64,000 nucleotides of DNA from an uncultured Lachnospira sp. (GTDB taxonomy: Bacteria > Bacillota > Clostridia > Lachnospirales > Lachnospiraceae). This document shows, piece after piece, positions 1-8,753 of this stretch. The notes under the pieces were generated by a model that saw nothing but the letters and a program-made list of their open reading frames with translations, did not search any database and was not told the DNA's origin. How positions within the stretch are numbered: position 1 is the first letter of the stretch; each line of letters starts with the position of its first letter. The translations under genes were made by a program, and so were the position numbers. Where the stretch lies: contig CAJUKN010000013.1 in the NCBI GenBank assembly GCA_910587485.1, positions 30,440 to 94,439 on the forward strand, in the 5' to 3' direction.

Positions 1-293
1 AAGTTGATTGCAGTAAAAAGTATATCTATTTAAAAGTGAATGTCAATTATCTTACCAGAGCCTTTTATTTTAGTTATGATGGTGAGGAATACCAACATGT
101 CGATACATTGACGAATGTATATTATCTGTGTGATGAAGGACTTAAAAAAGGTAAACGATTTACAGGAGCAATGGTTGGAATGTATGTATATGATGGTGGA
201 TTTACTTCAGATTATATGAATAAAAATGGCAGCTTAGGACCTGAAATAATATATGGAGAGTTTGATTATTTTGATTATAGGAGGAATTTATGA
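1..293 (+). CDS. C-terminal end of a GH43-type glycosidase (partial)
   Basis: The frame is open from the first base of the window (first full codon at 3) and stops at 291-293, so only about the last 97 residues are present. The residues KKGKRFTGAMVGMYV followed by an acidic FDYFDY tail resemble the C-terminal beta-sandwich of GH43 beta-xylosidase/arabinofuranosidase proteins, which packs against the missing five-bladed propeller. No catalytic residue can be checked. The stop overlaps the next start as ATGA, so it is translationally coupled to the GH105-like gene, consistent with one hemicellulose/pectin operon. The family call rests on this tail alone. Confidence 0.7.
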   Translation, partial: VDCSKKYIYLKVNVNYLTRAFYFSYDGEEYQHVDTLTNVYYLCDEGLKKGKRFTGAMVGMYVYDGGFTSDYMNKNGSLGPEIIYGEFDYFDYRRNL

Positions 294-1249
294 TAAGCAG
301 AAATAAGGAATTAGAAAAAAAATTAATAGATTTACTGGAAGAAGCAGCTAAGAAGGCTAGTAATAAGGAATGTGCCATGATTGTAAATGCAGTAATTGCA
401 TTGTATAAGGCAACTGGTGAAAAAGAATATGCAGATAAAGCAAAAGAAATGCTTGATAAATATGCCATAAATGCAGCAGAATTGGCAAAAGATAATGGAA
501 TTAGCAAATATTTATGGGGAAATGCGTTTTATAATATAGGTGATTATAATAACGATTCTAAGTATATTGATAAGGCAGTAGAACTTGCGGCTTGTTTTGA
601 TAAGCAACAGCGAAATAAGATAGGATGCTTTTCAAGTAATAGTGAAAGTGAAGAAATTGTGTTAAGCGACTTTTATTACACTCAGCCATTTTATATGAAT
701 TATGATACAAGAAATGGAGGAAAAGAGCATTATAATGATATTATTGCACAGTATAATGCAGTTAGCAGCACACAATATATCCGACCTTATGATTTTGATA
801 GGAACAATTCAGAGAAAATGATAGACAAATTAGTTTCTGATAAAAAATTATATGAAGATTTTGTATATTATGCCGCTTCTCTGATTGATACAATGGAGCT
901 GATGGCGCAGCCATTATATGAAATTTATCGAAAATTGCAAGAATATTATAAAACAACAGTAAAATTGTTGCTCCTGTCAAAAGCACAGGAAAATGTACAA
1001 GATAAGGCTGTATATGCGATGTTGTCTTATGTGATATTAAAGGGGTGTCGAATGAAAGCATTGCTCACTGAAAAATATGAGAATGTGGCAGTGGAATTAT
1101 TAGAAAAAATATTTCATTTTATCAATACACAAGACCAACAGTTTGAAGCAGAATACTTAGAAGCAGCAGCATTTGGCTATAGCGAATGGATAAGAAACAG
1201 AGAATATCAAGATTATGGAATAAATAAAGGTGGTGTATTATGGAGTTAG
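290..1249 (+). CDS. Divergent GH105-like unsaturated rhamnogalacturonyl hydrolase
   Basis: This 319-residue protein has no signal peptide and is predominantly helical, as expected for the (alpha/alpha)6 barrel of GH88/GH105. Those enzymes remove the unsaturated uronic acid left on oligosaccharides by pectin or rhamnogalacturonan lyases. The segment SDFYYTQPFYMNYDT carries an Asp where GH105 enzymes have their catalytic Asp before a Pro-Phe-containing helix, and the C-terminal YVILKGCRMKALLTEKY resembles the family's last helices. It is shorter than usual (about 350-380 residues) and the W-rich GNGW-type segment is not obvious, so activity is uncertain. It overlaps the genes on both sides by 4 and 10 bp, supporting tight coupling with the GH43 and GH28 genes. 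Confidence 0.6.
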   Translation: MISRNKELEKKLIDLLEEAAKKASNKECAMIVNAVIALYKATGEKEYADKAKEMLDKYAINAAELAKDNGISKYLWGNAFYNIGDYNNDSKYIDKAVELAACFDKQQRNKIGCFSSNSESEEIVLSDFYYTQPFYMNYDTRNGGKEHYNDIIAQYNAVSSTQYIRPYDFDRNNSEKMIDKLVSDKKLYEDFVYYAASLIDTMELMAQPLYEIYRKLQEYYKTTVKLLLLSKAQENVQDKAVYAMLSYVILKGCRMKALLTEKYENVAVELLEKIFHFINTQDQQFEAEYLEAAAFGYSEWIRNREYQDYGINKGGVLWS

Positions 1250-2790
1250 TATTAGTGACAAAAACAAGCAGAAGTGTTGTTGTAGAATTAACGGATTCAG
1301 GAAAATATTATACAAAAAATCAGTATGATATTTATGTAAATGATAAAAAATATATGGAAAGTAATAAAGTGATTACTTCTATATATGATTTAAAACCAGA
1401 TACCGATTATAAAATTATGGTAGAATATGATGGAGAACAAAAAGCAATACAAGTTCATACAGATTATGAATTTGTGACCTTAAATGTGCGTGAATTTGGC
1501 GCATATGGTGATGGTGTACATGATGATACCAACGCAATCCAATGTGCTATTATGTCTTGCCCACCTCATTCAAGAGTGCTTGTGCCAGCAGGTGAATATA
1601 AGATTTCAAGTATCTTTTTAAAGAGTGATTTAACCTTAGAATTAGCAAAAGATGCGGTGCTTTCAGCGTATACCGAAAGAGAGAAATTTCCTATATTGCC
1701 GGGTGTGATAGAGTCATATGACGAGAAAGAAGAGTATAATTTAGGTTCTTGGGAAGGCAATCCATTAGATACGTTCTCTGCCATTGTGTGTGGTATCAAT
1801 GTTGAAAATGTTGTTATTACAGGACAGGGAACGATTGAAGGAAACACAAATTTTGAAAACTGGTGGAAAGATTGCAAAATAAGAAATATTGCATGGCGAC
1901 CAAGATTATTTTTTATTAATCATTGCAGCAATGTGACTATGCACGGAATTACAGTTCAAAATTCACCATCTTGGACAATTCACCCATATTTTAGTGACCA
2001 TTTAAAATTTATAGATGTTACGATTAAAAATCCAGCAAATTCACATAATACAGATGGATTAGACCCAGAAAGCTGCACCGATGTACTTGTACTTGGAACA
2101 TATATTTCTGTTGGTGATGACTGTATTGCTATCAAATCAGGCAAAATCTATATGGCAGAACGTTATCAAGTGCCAACGTCTAATATGATAGTTAGACAGT
2201 GCTGTATGAGAGATGGACATGGTGCGGTGACTGTAGGAAGTGAAATTGCGGCAGGTGTTAAAGATGTTCATATTAAAGATTGCCTGTTTATGAACACAGA
2301 TAGAGGTTTGAGAGTAAAGACAAGAAGAGGAAGAGGTAAATTGTCAGTTTTAGATGATATCTCATTTGAAGATATTGATATGGATAATGTGATGACACCT
2401 TTTGTTGTCAATAGTTTTTATTTTTGCGACCCTGATGGAAAGACAGAATATGTAAGTATCAAAAAGCCGCTTCCTGTTGACAGCAGGACGCCTTCTATTA
2501 AAAATCTTACATTTAAAAATATAAAAGCAACGAATTGTCATGTTGCAGGAACCTATATATGCGGTTTGCCTGAAAGTAAGATAGAGCGATTAACCTTTGA
2601 AAATATTGATTTTTCTTATGCAGAGGATGCAAAATCAGGCGTAGCAGCAATGATGTTAGGCTGTGAAGAAGGCTGTAAACAGGGAATGGTTGTAAGCAAT
2701 ATAAAAGAGTTGGTATTAAAAAATGTTCATGTAGTAGGTTGTGAAGGTGAAGCTATTGTTGCTGATAATGTAGATAAGATTATAAAATAG
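1240..2790 (+). CDS. GH28 polygalacturonase (exo-type, intracellular)
   Basis: This enzyme should hydrolyse alpha-1,4-galacturonic acid links in pectin fragments. Residues 1-80 form a small fibronectin-III-like beta domain; the right-handed beta-helix starts at the GAYGDGVHDDTNAIQ motif. GH28 catalytic signatures are intact: NTDGLDPESC, GDDCIAIKSGK, the GHGAVTVGSE histidine motif and RVKTRRGRG for substrate carboxylate binding. There is no signal peptide, so it probably acts on imported oligogalacturonides. The 516-residue length and N-terminal Fn3-like domain are typical of exo-poly-alpha-galacturonosidases. It overlaps the GH105-like gene by 10 bp and is followed after 10 bp by the ABC exporter gene. 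Confidence 0.92.
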   Translation: MELVLVTKTSRSVVVELTDSGKYYTKNQYDIYVNDKKYMESNKVITSIYDLKPDTDYKIMVEYDGEQKAIQVHTDYEFVTLNVREFGAYGDGVHDDTNAIQCAIMSCPPHSRVLVPAGEYKISSIFLKSDLTLELAKDAVLSAYTEREKFPILPGVIESYDEKEEYNLGSWEGNPLDTFSAIVCGINVENVVITGQGTIEGNTNFENWWKDCKIRNIAWRPRLFFINHCSNVTMHGITVQNSPSWTIHPYFSDHLKFIDVTIKNPANSHNTDGLDPESCTDVLVLGTYISVGDDCIAIKSGKIYMAERYQVPTSNMIVRQCCMRDGHGAVTVGSEIAAGVKDVHIKDCLFMNTDRGLRVKTRRGRGKLSVLDDISFEDIDMDNVMTPFVVNSFYFCDPDGKTEYVSIKKPLPVDSRTPSIKNLTFKNIKATNCHVAGTYICGLPESKIERLTFENIDFSYAEDAKSGVAAMMLGCEEGCKQGMVVSNIKELVLKNVHVVGCEGEAIVADNVDKIIK

Positions 2791-2800
2791 GGAATAGACA

Positions 2801-4591
2801 ATGAACTTACATGCACCAAAAGGAGTCGATGTAGAGAGTTGGTTTATACAATGTTATAAAAAACATCAAAAACATCCGCTTATTATTTTATTACGATTAT
2901 ATAAAGGGAATTATCACAAATTTTTTGCAGCAGTGTTTTTCTTTTTTGTAAAACACTGTCCTGTATGGGTTTTGCCAATTGTCACAGCCAATATTATCAA
3001 TGATGTGACAACAGGAAACCCCAATACATACAATGATACATTGATACAGTCGCTGATTATGGTAGGACTGATACTGTTAAATATTCCAATGAATTATATG
3101 TATACAAGATATAAATCATTGGCAACGCGATATGCAGAGACAGGACTTAGAAGAGCATTAGTAAAAAAACTTCAGCAATTGTCTATCTCATATCATACAG
3201 AGACACAGTCAGGGCGGTTACAATCAAAAATTATAAGAGATGTGGAAGCTGTTGAAACATTGTCAACACAAATGTTGATAAGCACCTTAAATATTGCGCT
3301 CAATGTTGCTATCGCGCTTACAGTAACCATATCAAAAAGTTTGATGGTATTTGTATTTTTCCTTTTAACAACGCCAGTTGCTGCAATTACAATGGTTTTT
3401 TTTAGAAATATTATGAAAAAAAGAAACTATGAATTTCGGCATGAGATGGAAGAGACTTCAGCTCAAGTGATGGAGATGGTTGAGATGATACCAGTCACAA
3501 GGGCTCATGCGCTTGAGGAAAAAGAAATTGATAAAATGAATATGCAGCTTTTTACTGTGGCAGAAAAAGGTTACAAATTGGATGTTATTCAGTCTGTATT
3601 TGGTTCTGTCGGCTGGGCAGTGTTTCAGGTATTTCAGATTGTATGTCTTGCATTTACAGGGATTCTTGCGTTGAGAGGCAATATTTTAGCGGGTGATATT
3701 ACCTTGTATCAAAGTTATTTTGCAACGATAGTCAATCAGGTTTCAGCGTTTATTACGTTAGTTCCTACCATTGCAAAAGGTATTGAATCCGTTAATTCTA
3801 TTGGAGAGGTATTGCTTTCCGATGATATTGAAAAAAATGATGGAAAGAAAGAACTGCATACAGTAACAGGAGCGTTTGATTTTAAAAATGTCAAATTTCA
3901 ATACCATAACACCAATATTGATGTTTTAAAGAATCTTAATCTTCATGTAAAAGCGGGAGAGACAATTGCATTAGTAGGAGAGTCGGGTTCTGGCAAAACA
4001 ACGATATTAAACCTTGCTATTGGATTTAATCTTGCCACACAAGGAGATGTCCTTATTGATGGAAACAATATGAAGGAAATCGATTTGAGAAGTTATCGAA
4101 AGTACTTGGCGGTTGTACCACAGACATCTATTTTGTTTTCAGGAACATTGAGAGAAAATATTACATATGGTGTGGAAAATGCAACGGAAGAAATGATATG
4201 GGACGTTGTAAAAGCTGCCAATCTAATGGATTTAGTTGAGAGTTTGCCAAAAGGCTTAGATACCGATGTGGGAGAACACGGCGGAAAGCTGTCAGGCGGT
4301 CAAAGGCAGAGAGTATCCATAGCAAGAGCGTTGATAAGAAATCCAAAAGTTATTATACTAGATGAAGCAACATCAGCACTTGACAGTATATCTGAAAAAC
4401 TTATTCAAGAAGCGGTCAATAATTTAACCAAAAATAGAACAACCTTTATTGTAGCACATCGCTTATCCACTATTCGAGATGCAGATAAAATTGCTGTAAT
4501 AAATGATGGAAAATGTGTAGAATATGGGACGTTTGATGAATTGATGGCATTGAAGGGTGAATTTTATAAAATGAAAAATATTCAAAGTTAA
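2801..4591 (+). CDS. ABC exporter half-transporter (permease fused to ATPase)
   Basis: A 596-residue type IV ABC exporter half: an N-terminal six-helix membrane domain (about 30-330) fused to a nucleotide-binding domain. The ATPase has Walker A GESGSGKTT, Q-loop VVPQTS, signature LSGGQRQR, Walker B VIILDEATSALD and the switch histidine VAHRLST. Such proteins dimerise and export lipids, peptides or drugs. It lies only 10 bp after the GH28 gene and appears co-transcribed with it, yet the architecture is that of an exporter and has no solute-binding partner, so the substrate is unknown. A long imperfect palindrome follows at 4665. Confidence 0.9.
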   Translation: MNLHAPKGVDVESWFIQCYKKHQKHPLIILLRLYKGNYHKFFAAVFFFFVKHCPVWVLPIVTANIINDVTTGNPNTYNDTLIQSLIMVGLILLNIPMNYMYTRYKSLATRYAETGLRRALVKKLQQLSISYHTETQSGRLQSKIIRDVEAVETLSTQMLISTLNIALNVAIALTVTISKSLMVFVFFLLTTPVAAITMVFFRNIMKKRNYEFRHEMEETSAQVMEMVEMIPVTRAHALEEKEIDKMNMQLFTVAEKGYKLDVIQSVFGSVGWAVFQVFQIVCLAFTGILALRGNILAGDITLYQSYFATIVNQVSAFITLVPTIAKGIESVNSIGEVLLSDDIEKNDGKKELHTVTGAFDFKNVKFQYHNTNIDVLKNLNLHVKAGETIALVGESGSGKTTILNLAIGFNLATQGDVLIDGNNMKEIDLRSYRKYLAVVPQTSILFSGTLRENITYGVENATEEMIWDVVKAANLMDLVESLPKGLDTDVGEHGGKLSGGQRQRVSIARALIRNPKVIILDEATSALDSISEKLIQEAVNNLTKNRTTFIVAHRLSTIRDADKIAVINDGKCVEYGTFDELMALKGEFYKMKNIQS

Positions 4592-4664
4592 TATTGAATC
4601 TTATTAGGTAAGTCTTTTGCTTTGTAAGCGAGGAATTGCCTGTCTTAATAGGAGATGTAGAAAA

Positions 4665-4753
4665 GGGGCTGTTGTAAAATAAATCTCTATGTAAGGTAAC
4701 AAATATCGTATATGGTATATACCTTGTAGAATGATTCATTTTGCAATAGCCCC
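4665..4753. repeat. Long near-palindromic MITE-like or terminator element
   Basis: The ends GGGGCTGTTGTAAAAT and ATTTTGCAATAGCCCC are inverted repeats matching at 14 of 16 positions, and the interior (CTATGTAAGGTA ... TATACCTTGTAG) also partly self-pairs. The whole 89-bp unit can fold back on itself. It sits between the convergent ABC exporter and XRE genes and could end both transcripts, but lacks a T-tract. Related ends are seen at 14726-14823 and 22862-22900. Confidence 0.5.
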
Positions 4754-4780
4754 AGCTACATAAGTTTAAAATTGTTGGTC

Positions 4781-5098
4781 TTACTGCTTATTCCAAATTC
4801 TAAGAGTTGAGATAAGCTTTTCTTTTGTGTCCGCATCAAGTTTTTGAACAATCTGCATAATTTCATTGTCAAGAGCTGTATTTTGATAGTTCTTGTCAAC
4901 GCTACCAGCAAGATAGTCCAAAGAAACTCCAGTTAGTTCAGCATAGTATGAAAGCATACGTAATGTCATTAGATTGCGTCCGTTTTCAACATTGCTAATG
5001 TAACCTGGTGTAACATCGAGAGCTTTTGCGACGTCCTCTTGTGTCAAACCATGAGATATTCTCAATTTTTTTACTTTTGCGCCTAAATCGCTTTCCAT
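4781..5098 (-). CDS. XRE-family helix-turn-helix regulator
   Basis: A 105-residue DNA-binding protein. The HTH_3 domain covers residues about 7-62, with LTQEDVAKALDVTPGYIS as the helix-turn-helix. The remaining 40 residues form a charged helical tail likely used for dimerisation. The ATG at 5098 is preferred to the in-frame ATG at 5119 because the GGAGGG ribosome-binding site lies between them. It is downstream of typA on the same strand after a 194-bp gap with its own promoter-like sequence. Targets are unknown. Confidence 0.85.
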   Translation of the reverse strand: MESDLGAKVKKLRISHGLTQEDVAKALDVTPGYISNVENGRNLMTLRMLSYYAELTGVSLDYLAGSVDKNYQNTALDNEIMQIVQKLDADTKEKLISTLRIWNKQ

Positions 5099-5292
5099 GA
5101 TGTATATCCCTCCAATCAAAAATGTATAATGTCAAAAAATATTATATACCATTATCGAAAAAAATAAAAGCCTTAAATAGTTATTTTTTCTTATAATAAT
5201 TCAATTATGTAATTACTAAACGGAATTACATAAACGATTTATTTAGAAGCAAAAATACAATAGACAGCTTTATAAATAGTACAGATGAATGG

Positions 5293-7122
5293 TTACTTTT
5301 TGTTGGCTCTGTAACGTAAAGTAGAGTCCAGAATTTTTTTGCGAAGTCTTAAACTTAATGGCGTTACTTCAAGAAGTTCATCTGTATCAATATAATCGAG
5401 TGCTTGTTCAAGACTTAAAATTTTTGGTGGTATTAACCGCAGTGCTTCATCGGCACTTGAAGAACGAGTATTTGTAAGATGTTTTGTCTTACATACATTC
5501 ACCTCAATATCTTCTGTTCGAGGATTCTCTCCGACAATCATACCACTGTACACTTTTTCGCCAGGACCAACAAAGAGGGTACCTCTATCTTGAGCATTAA
5601 AAAGTCCATAGGTTACCGTTTCGCCATCTTCATAAGCGATAAGAGAACCCGTTTTTCGATAAGAAATATCACCTTTATAGGGTTCATATCCTTCAAATGA
5701 TGTATTGATAATACCATTTCCCTTTGTATCTGTAAGAAATTCACCTCTATATCCAATTAATCCACGTGAAGGTATAGAAAATTGCAAGCGTGTATAACCG
5801 CCATTAATAGGGGTCATAGCAAGTAATTCGCCCTTTCGTTGGCTAAGTTTTTGTATAACACAACCTGTAAATTCATCAGGAACATCAATATAGGCAAGTT
5901 CGATAGGTTCAAGTTTTTGCCCTCTTTCATCATAGTGATAGAGTACTTCTGCTTTGCTTACAGCAAATTCATATCCTTCACGTCTCATATTTTCAATAAG
6001 AACTGAAAGATGAAGCTCGCCTCGTCCCGATACTTTAAAGCAATTTTCACTGTTTGTATTTTCTTCAACACGAAGGCTGACATCCGTATTAAGCTCTTTA
6101 AAAAGGCGGTCACGAATATGTCTGGAAGTGACATATTTTCCTTCTTTTCCAGCTAATGGACTGTCATTGACCATAAAGTCCATTGATAGTGTAGGCTCTG
6201 AAATCTTTTGAAAAGGAATGGCTACAGGATTTTCTAAAGAACATAAAGTGTCTCCAATATGAATATCAGAAATTCCAGAAACAGCCACAATATCACCAAT
6301 CGTAGCCTCATTTATTTCTATTTTATTAAGACCATGAAATGTGTAAAGTTTGGTGACACGAACGCGTTTATGGACAGAAGAATCGTGATGATTGACAATC
6401 ATTACGTCCTGATTTACCTTAATATGACCATTTTCAATTTTACCAATGCCAATTCTTCCAACAAATTCGTTGTAATCAATTGTTGATATCAACATTTGTG
6501 TATCCGCTTCAGAGTCTCCTTGTGGAGCAGGAATATTGTTGATGATGCACTCAAAAAGAGGCTGCATATCTTTTCGTTCATCATCAAGATTAGCAATAGC
6601 ATAGCCTGATTTAGCCGATGCATATATAAATGGACAGTCAAGTTGTTTGTCGTTGGCTTCCAAATCAATAAACAATTCTAAAATTTCATCAATCACTTCA
6701 CTAGACCTTGCTTCTGGTCGGTCAATTTTATTGATACATACAATAACAGATAAATCCAATTCAAGTGCTTTTTGAAGAACAAATTTTGTTTGTGGCATAA
6801 CACCTTCAAATGCATCCACAACAAGAATAACACCATCTACCATTTTGAGAACACGCTCAACTTCACCGCCAAAATCAGCATGTCCGGGTGTGTCAATAAT
6901 ATTAATTTTTGTATTTTTATAAGTGATAGCTGTATTTTTGGAAAGAATGGTGATACCGCGTTCTCTTTCTATATCGTTGGAGTCCATCACTCGTTCAGCA
7001 ACTTCTTGGTTTTCCCTAAATGTTCCACTTTGTTTTAACAACTCATCTACAAGGGTTGTCTTTCCATGATCTACGTGAGCAATAATAGCAATATTACGAA
7101 TATCCTCGCGTTTAGTAATCAT
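5293..7122 (-). CDS. typA: Translational GTPase TypA/BipA
   Basis: A ribosome-associated GTPase of 609 residues, the usual length, involved in 50S assembly and stress or cold adaptation. G-domain motifs are complete: AHVDHGKTTL (G1), RGITI (G2), DTPGHADFGGEV (G3) and NKIDRP (G4). The EF-Tu-like domain II and EF-G-like domains III/V follow, ending with the BipA-specific C-terminus. The ATG is preceded by GGAGG displayed in the loop of a small hairpin (7124-7140). The 480-bp upstream region holds further stem-loops and probably a divergent promoter shared with the SSB gene. Confidence 0.97.
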   Translation of the reverse strand: MITKREDIRNIAIIAHVDHGKTTLVDELLKQSGTFRENQEVAERVMDSNDIERERGITILSKNTAITYKNTKINIIDTPGHADFGGEVERVLKMVDGVILVVDAFEGVMPQTKFVLQKALELDLSVIVCINKIDRPEARSSEVIDEILELFIDLEANDKQLDCPFIYASAKSGYAIANLDDERKDMQPLFECIINNIPAPQGDSEADTQMLISTIDYNEFVGRIGIGKIENGHIKVNQDVMIVNHHDSSVHKRVRVTKLYTFHGLNKIEINEATIGDIVAVSGISDIHIGDTLCSLENPVAIPFQKISEPTLSMDFMVNDSPLAGKEGKYVTSRHIRDRLFKELNTDVSLRVEENTNSENCFKVSGRGELHLSVLIENMRREGYEFAVSKAEVLYHYDERGQKLEPIELAYIDVPDEFTGCVIQKLSQRKGELLAMTPINGGYTRLQFSIPSRGLIGYRGEFLTDTKGNGIINTSFEGYEPYKGDISYRKTGSLIAYEDGETVTYGLFNAQDRGTLFVGPGEKVYSGMIVGENPRTEDIEVNVCKTKHLTNTRSSSADEALRLIPPKILSLEQALDYIDTDELLEVTPLSLRLRKKILDSTLRYRANKK

Positions 7123-7123
7123 T

Positions 7124-7240
7124 AAGAATCCTCCATTCTTACGTAACTTGTGAGTTTAAAGAACAACTTGTTGTTCTATGTGCAAGTAACGCGTTTTTAT
7201 ATTTTAATGAAACTATTTTGCAAAGCAAATTAGTTTCATT
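7124..7240 (-). promoter_or_regulatory. Structured 5' leader of typA (three stem-loops)
   Basis: Reading toward typA there are three inverted repeats. 7206-7240 has an AATGAAACT arm with a GCAAAGC loop region. 7143-7190 has an outer arm matching 7 of 8 and an inner AGAACAAC/GTTGTTCT stem. 7124-7140 has AAGAAT arms that place the GGAGG ribosome-binding site in the loop. These could modulate translation, for example with temperature, but no known riboswitch class is recognised. Confidence 0.4.
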
Positions 7241-7605
7241 TGTAACTCTAATATTCTAGCATAAGAAGTGAAAAATACAAGTAAAATTTACATGGTTTGA
7301 TAGTTATTTTAAAATATTTTGTGTGATTTTATGTATATAGATATAAAATTACACAAAAATAGTTGTTTATAGAATATAAAGTAAGTTTATAATAATAAAA
7401 ATGGTTTTACAAAAACATTCCAGTTTTATTAAAAATATATAAAAATTAAAAAGTCTTTATTAAATATATGATTTGGACACAAAAAAGTCATAAATAAATT
7501 TTATTATTTTTGTCATAAACAGCAATGTACTAGCATATAAATACTTAAGAACATTAAAAAGCACGAAGGTCAGTTTAGAACTGGCAAAGAAGGGAGAAAT
7601 ACAAA
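7241..7605. other. Divergent intergenic region between typA and the SSB gene
   Basis: Very AT-rich and non-coding on both strands. It should contain the promoters for both flanking genes, but none is convincing enough to mark. The clearest structure is an AT-rich hairpin at 7321-7354 with GTGTGATTTTAT pairing with ATAAAATTACAC (one mismatch). The SSB ribosome-binding site GAAGGGAG is at about 7588-7595. Confidence 0.45.
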
Positions 7606-8250
7606 ATGCTTGATAAGGTTATTGAAAACAATAGGGTAACAATTATTGGAGAGGTGGTATCAGAGTTTACATTTAGCCATGAGGTATTTGGTGAAGGATT
7701 CTATCTTGTAGATGTTTCAGTGAATAGACTAAGTGATTCTGTTGATATCATTCCATTAATGATTAGTGAAAGACTTGTTGATATTACAAAGGATTACAGA
7801 GGAATGAAAATAGAAGTTTCAGGACAGTTCAGATCATATAATAGACATGTGGGAGAGAAAAACAAACTGATACTTTCTATATTTGTAAGAGAGATTGAAT
7901 TTATAGAGGAAGATGAGATTCCAGAGGAGCAGTCAAAGTCCAATCAAATTTTTCTTGATGGTTATGTATGTAAACCACCAGTATATAGAAAAACACCTCT
8001 TGGCAGAGAAATAGCAGATATATTAATTGCAGTAAATCGTCCATATGGTAAGTCGGATTACATACCATGTATCGCTTGGGGAAGAAATGCGCGCTATGCT
8101 GCAAGTATAGAGGTTGGTGGTCACCTTCAGGTGCAGGGACGTGTTCAGAGTCGTGAATATACAAAGCGCATTGACGAAGAACAGGTTGAAAAGAGAGTTG
8201 CTTATGAAGTATCTGTCAGCAAGATTGATGTAATAGAAGATGAGGATTAA
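7606..8250 (+). CDS. SSB-like protein with two OB folds
   Basis: A 214-residue protein with two consecutive OB-fold segments of single-stranded DNA-binding protein type: about 8-100 (VTIIGEVVSEFTF onward) and 113-210 (NQIFLDGYVCKPPVY to the end). The second contains the family-like IPCIAWGRNARY and VQGRVQSREY. Canonical bacterial SSB has one OB fold and an acidic tail ending in DIPF; here the end is VIEDED, acidic but without that partner-binding tip. It is therefore probably an auxiliary SSB-like protein. It stands alone, with the lysine riboswitch downstream. Confidence 0.8.
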   Translation: MLDKVIENNRVTIIGEVVSEFTFSHEVFGEGFYLVDVSVNRLSDSVDIIPLMISERLVDITKDYRGMKIEVSGQFRSYNRHVGEKNKLILSIFVREIEFIEEDEIPEEQSKSNQIFLDGYVCKPPVYRKTPLGREIADILIAVNRPYGKSDYIPCIAWGRNARYAASIEVGGHLQVQGRVQSREYTKRIDEEQVEKRVAYEVSVSKIDVIEDED

Positions 8251-8373
8251 TGAACAAGAATCAATTTCTCAGCTTATTTTAATATAAATGAAAATAATTA
8301 TTTTGATTTATTTAATAGAAAGTTGACATTAAAAAGCTCTAGTGATATATTTATATATAATTTATAAGTTATA

Positions 8374-8540
8374 GATTTGTGTAGAGGTCGCGTTGCTAAT
8401 CAGTATCATAATGGATGTTACGGAGACAGATGAAATTATGAGAAAGGTAGCAGCGCCGAAGTGAGTGTTCCCGAAAACATTTGCTGGGCGTAAGGTTAAT
8501 AGCCTTGCGACTGTCATCGTAAGATGGAGAGCTACGAAAC
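8374..8540 (+). promoter_or_regulatory. Lysine riboswitch (L box) upstream of dapA
   Basis: The region contains the conserved aptamer blocks in order: GTAGAGGTCGCG at 8381, CAGTATC at 8401, GCAGCGCCGAAGTGAG at 8450, TTGCTGGGCGTAAGG at 8481 and GACTGTCATCGTAAGATGGA at 8509, followed by GAGAGCTACG closing the P1 stem. This is the L-box consensus. It is followed immediately by an intrinsic terminator, so lysine binding should stop transcription into dapA, the first committed step of lysine synthesis. Confidence 0.95.
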
Positions 8541-8555
8541 ATTTTTGCAATGCTT

Positions 8556-8584
8556 AGGCTGTCCATATATGGTCAGCTTTTTTT
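8556..8584 (+). terminator. Riboswitch-controlled intrinsic terminator before dapA
   Basis: The stem GCTG-t-CCAT / ATGG-t-CAGC (8558-8577) is followed by a run of seven T. Its position directly after the lysine aptamer marks it as the expression platform. About 170 bp of untranslated sequence separates it from dapA. Confidence 0.85.
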
Positions 8585-8753
8585 ATTTTATAAAAAATAA
8601 GATGCTGCAAGTAGCAAAGCAGATTGCAAATGGTTACTTGATTATATCAAAAGATAAGATGATGTTGTTTTATTATAAATTGGAATAAAAGAGCAAATTA
8701 AAACATTTTTAGAATATTATGTAGCTGTGATATGCAGCAGAAAGAAGGATAAG

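Noticed and set aside
8374..8584. T-box leader as explanation for the structured dapA leader
   Set aside because: No T-box sequence (TGGNACCGCG) is present, while all L-box aptamer blocks are.
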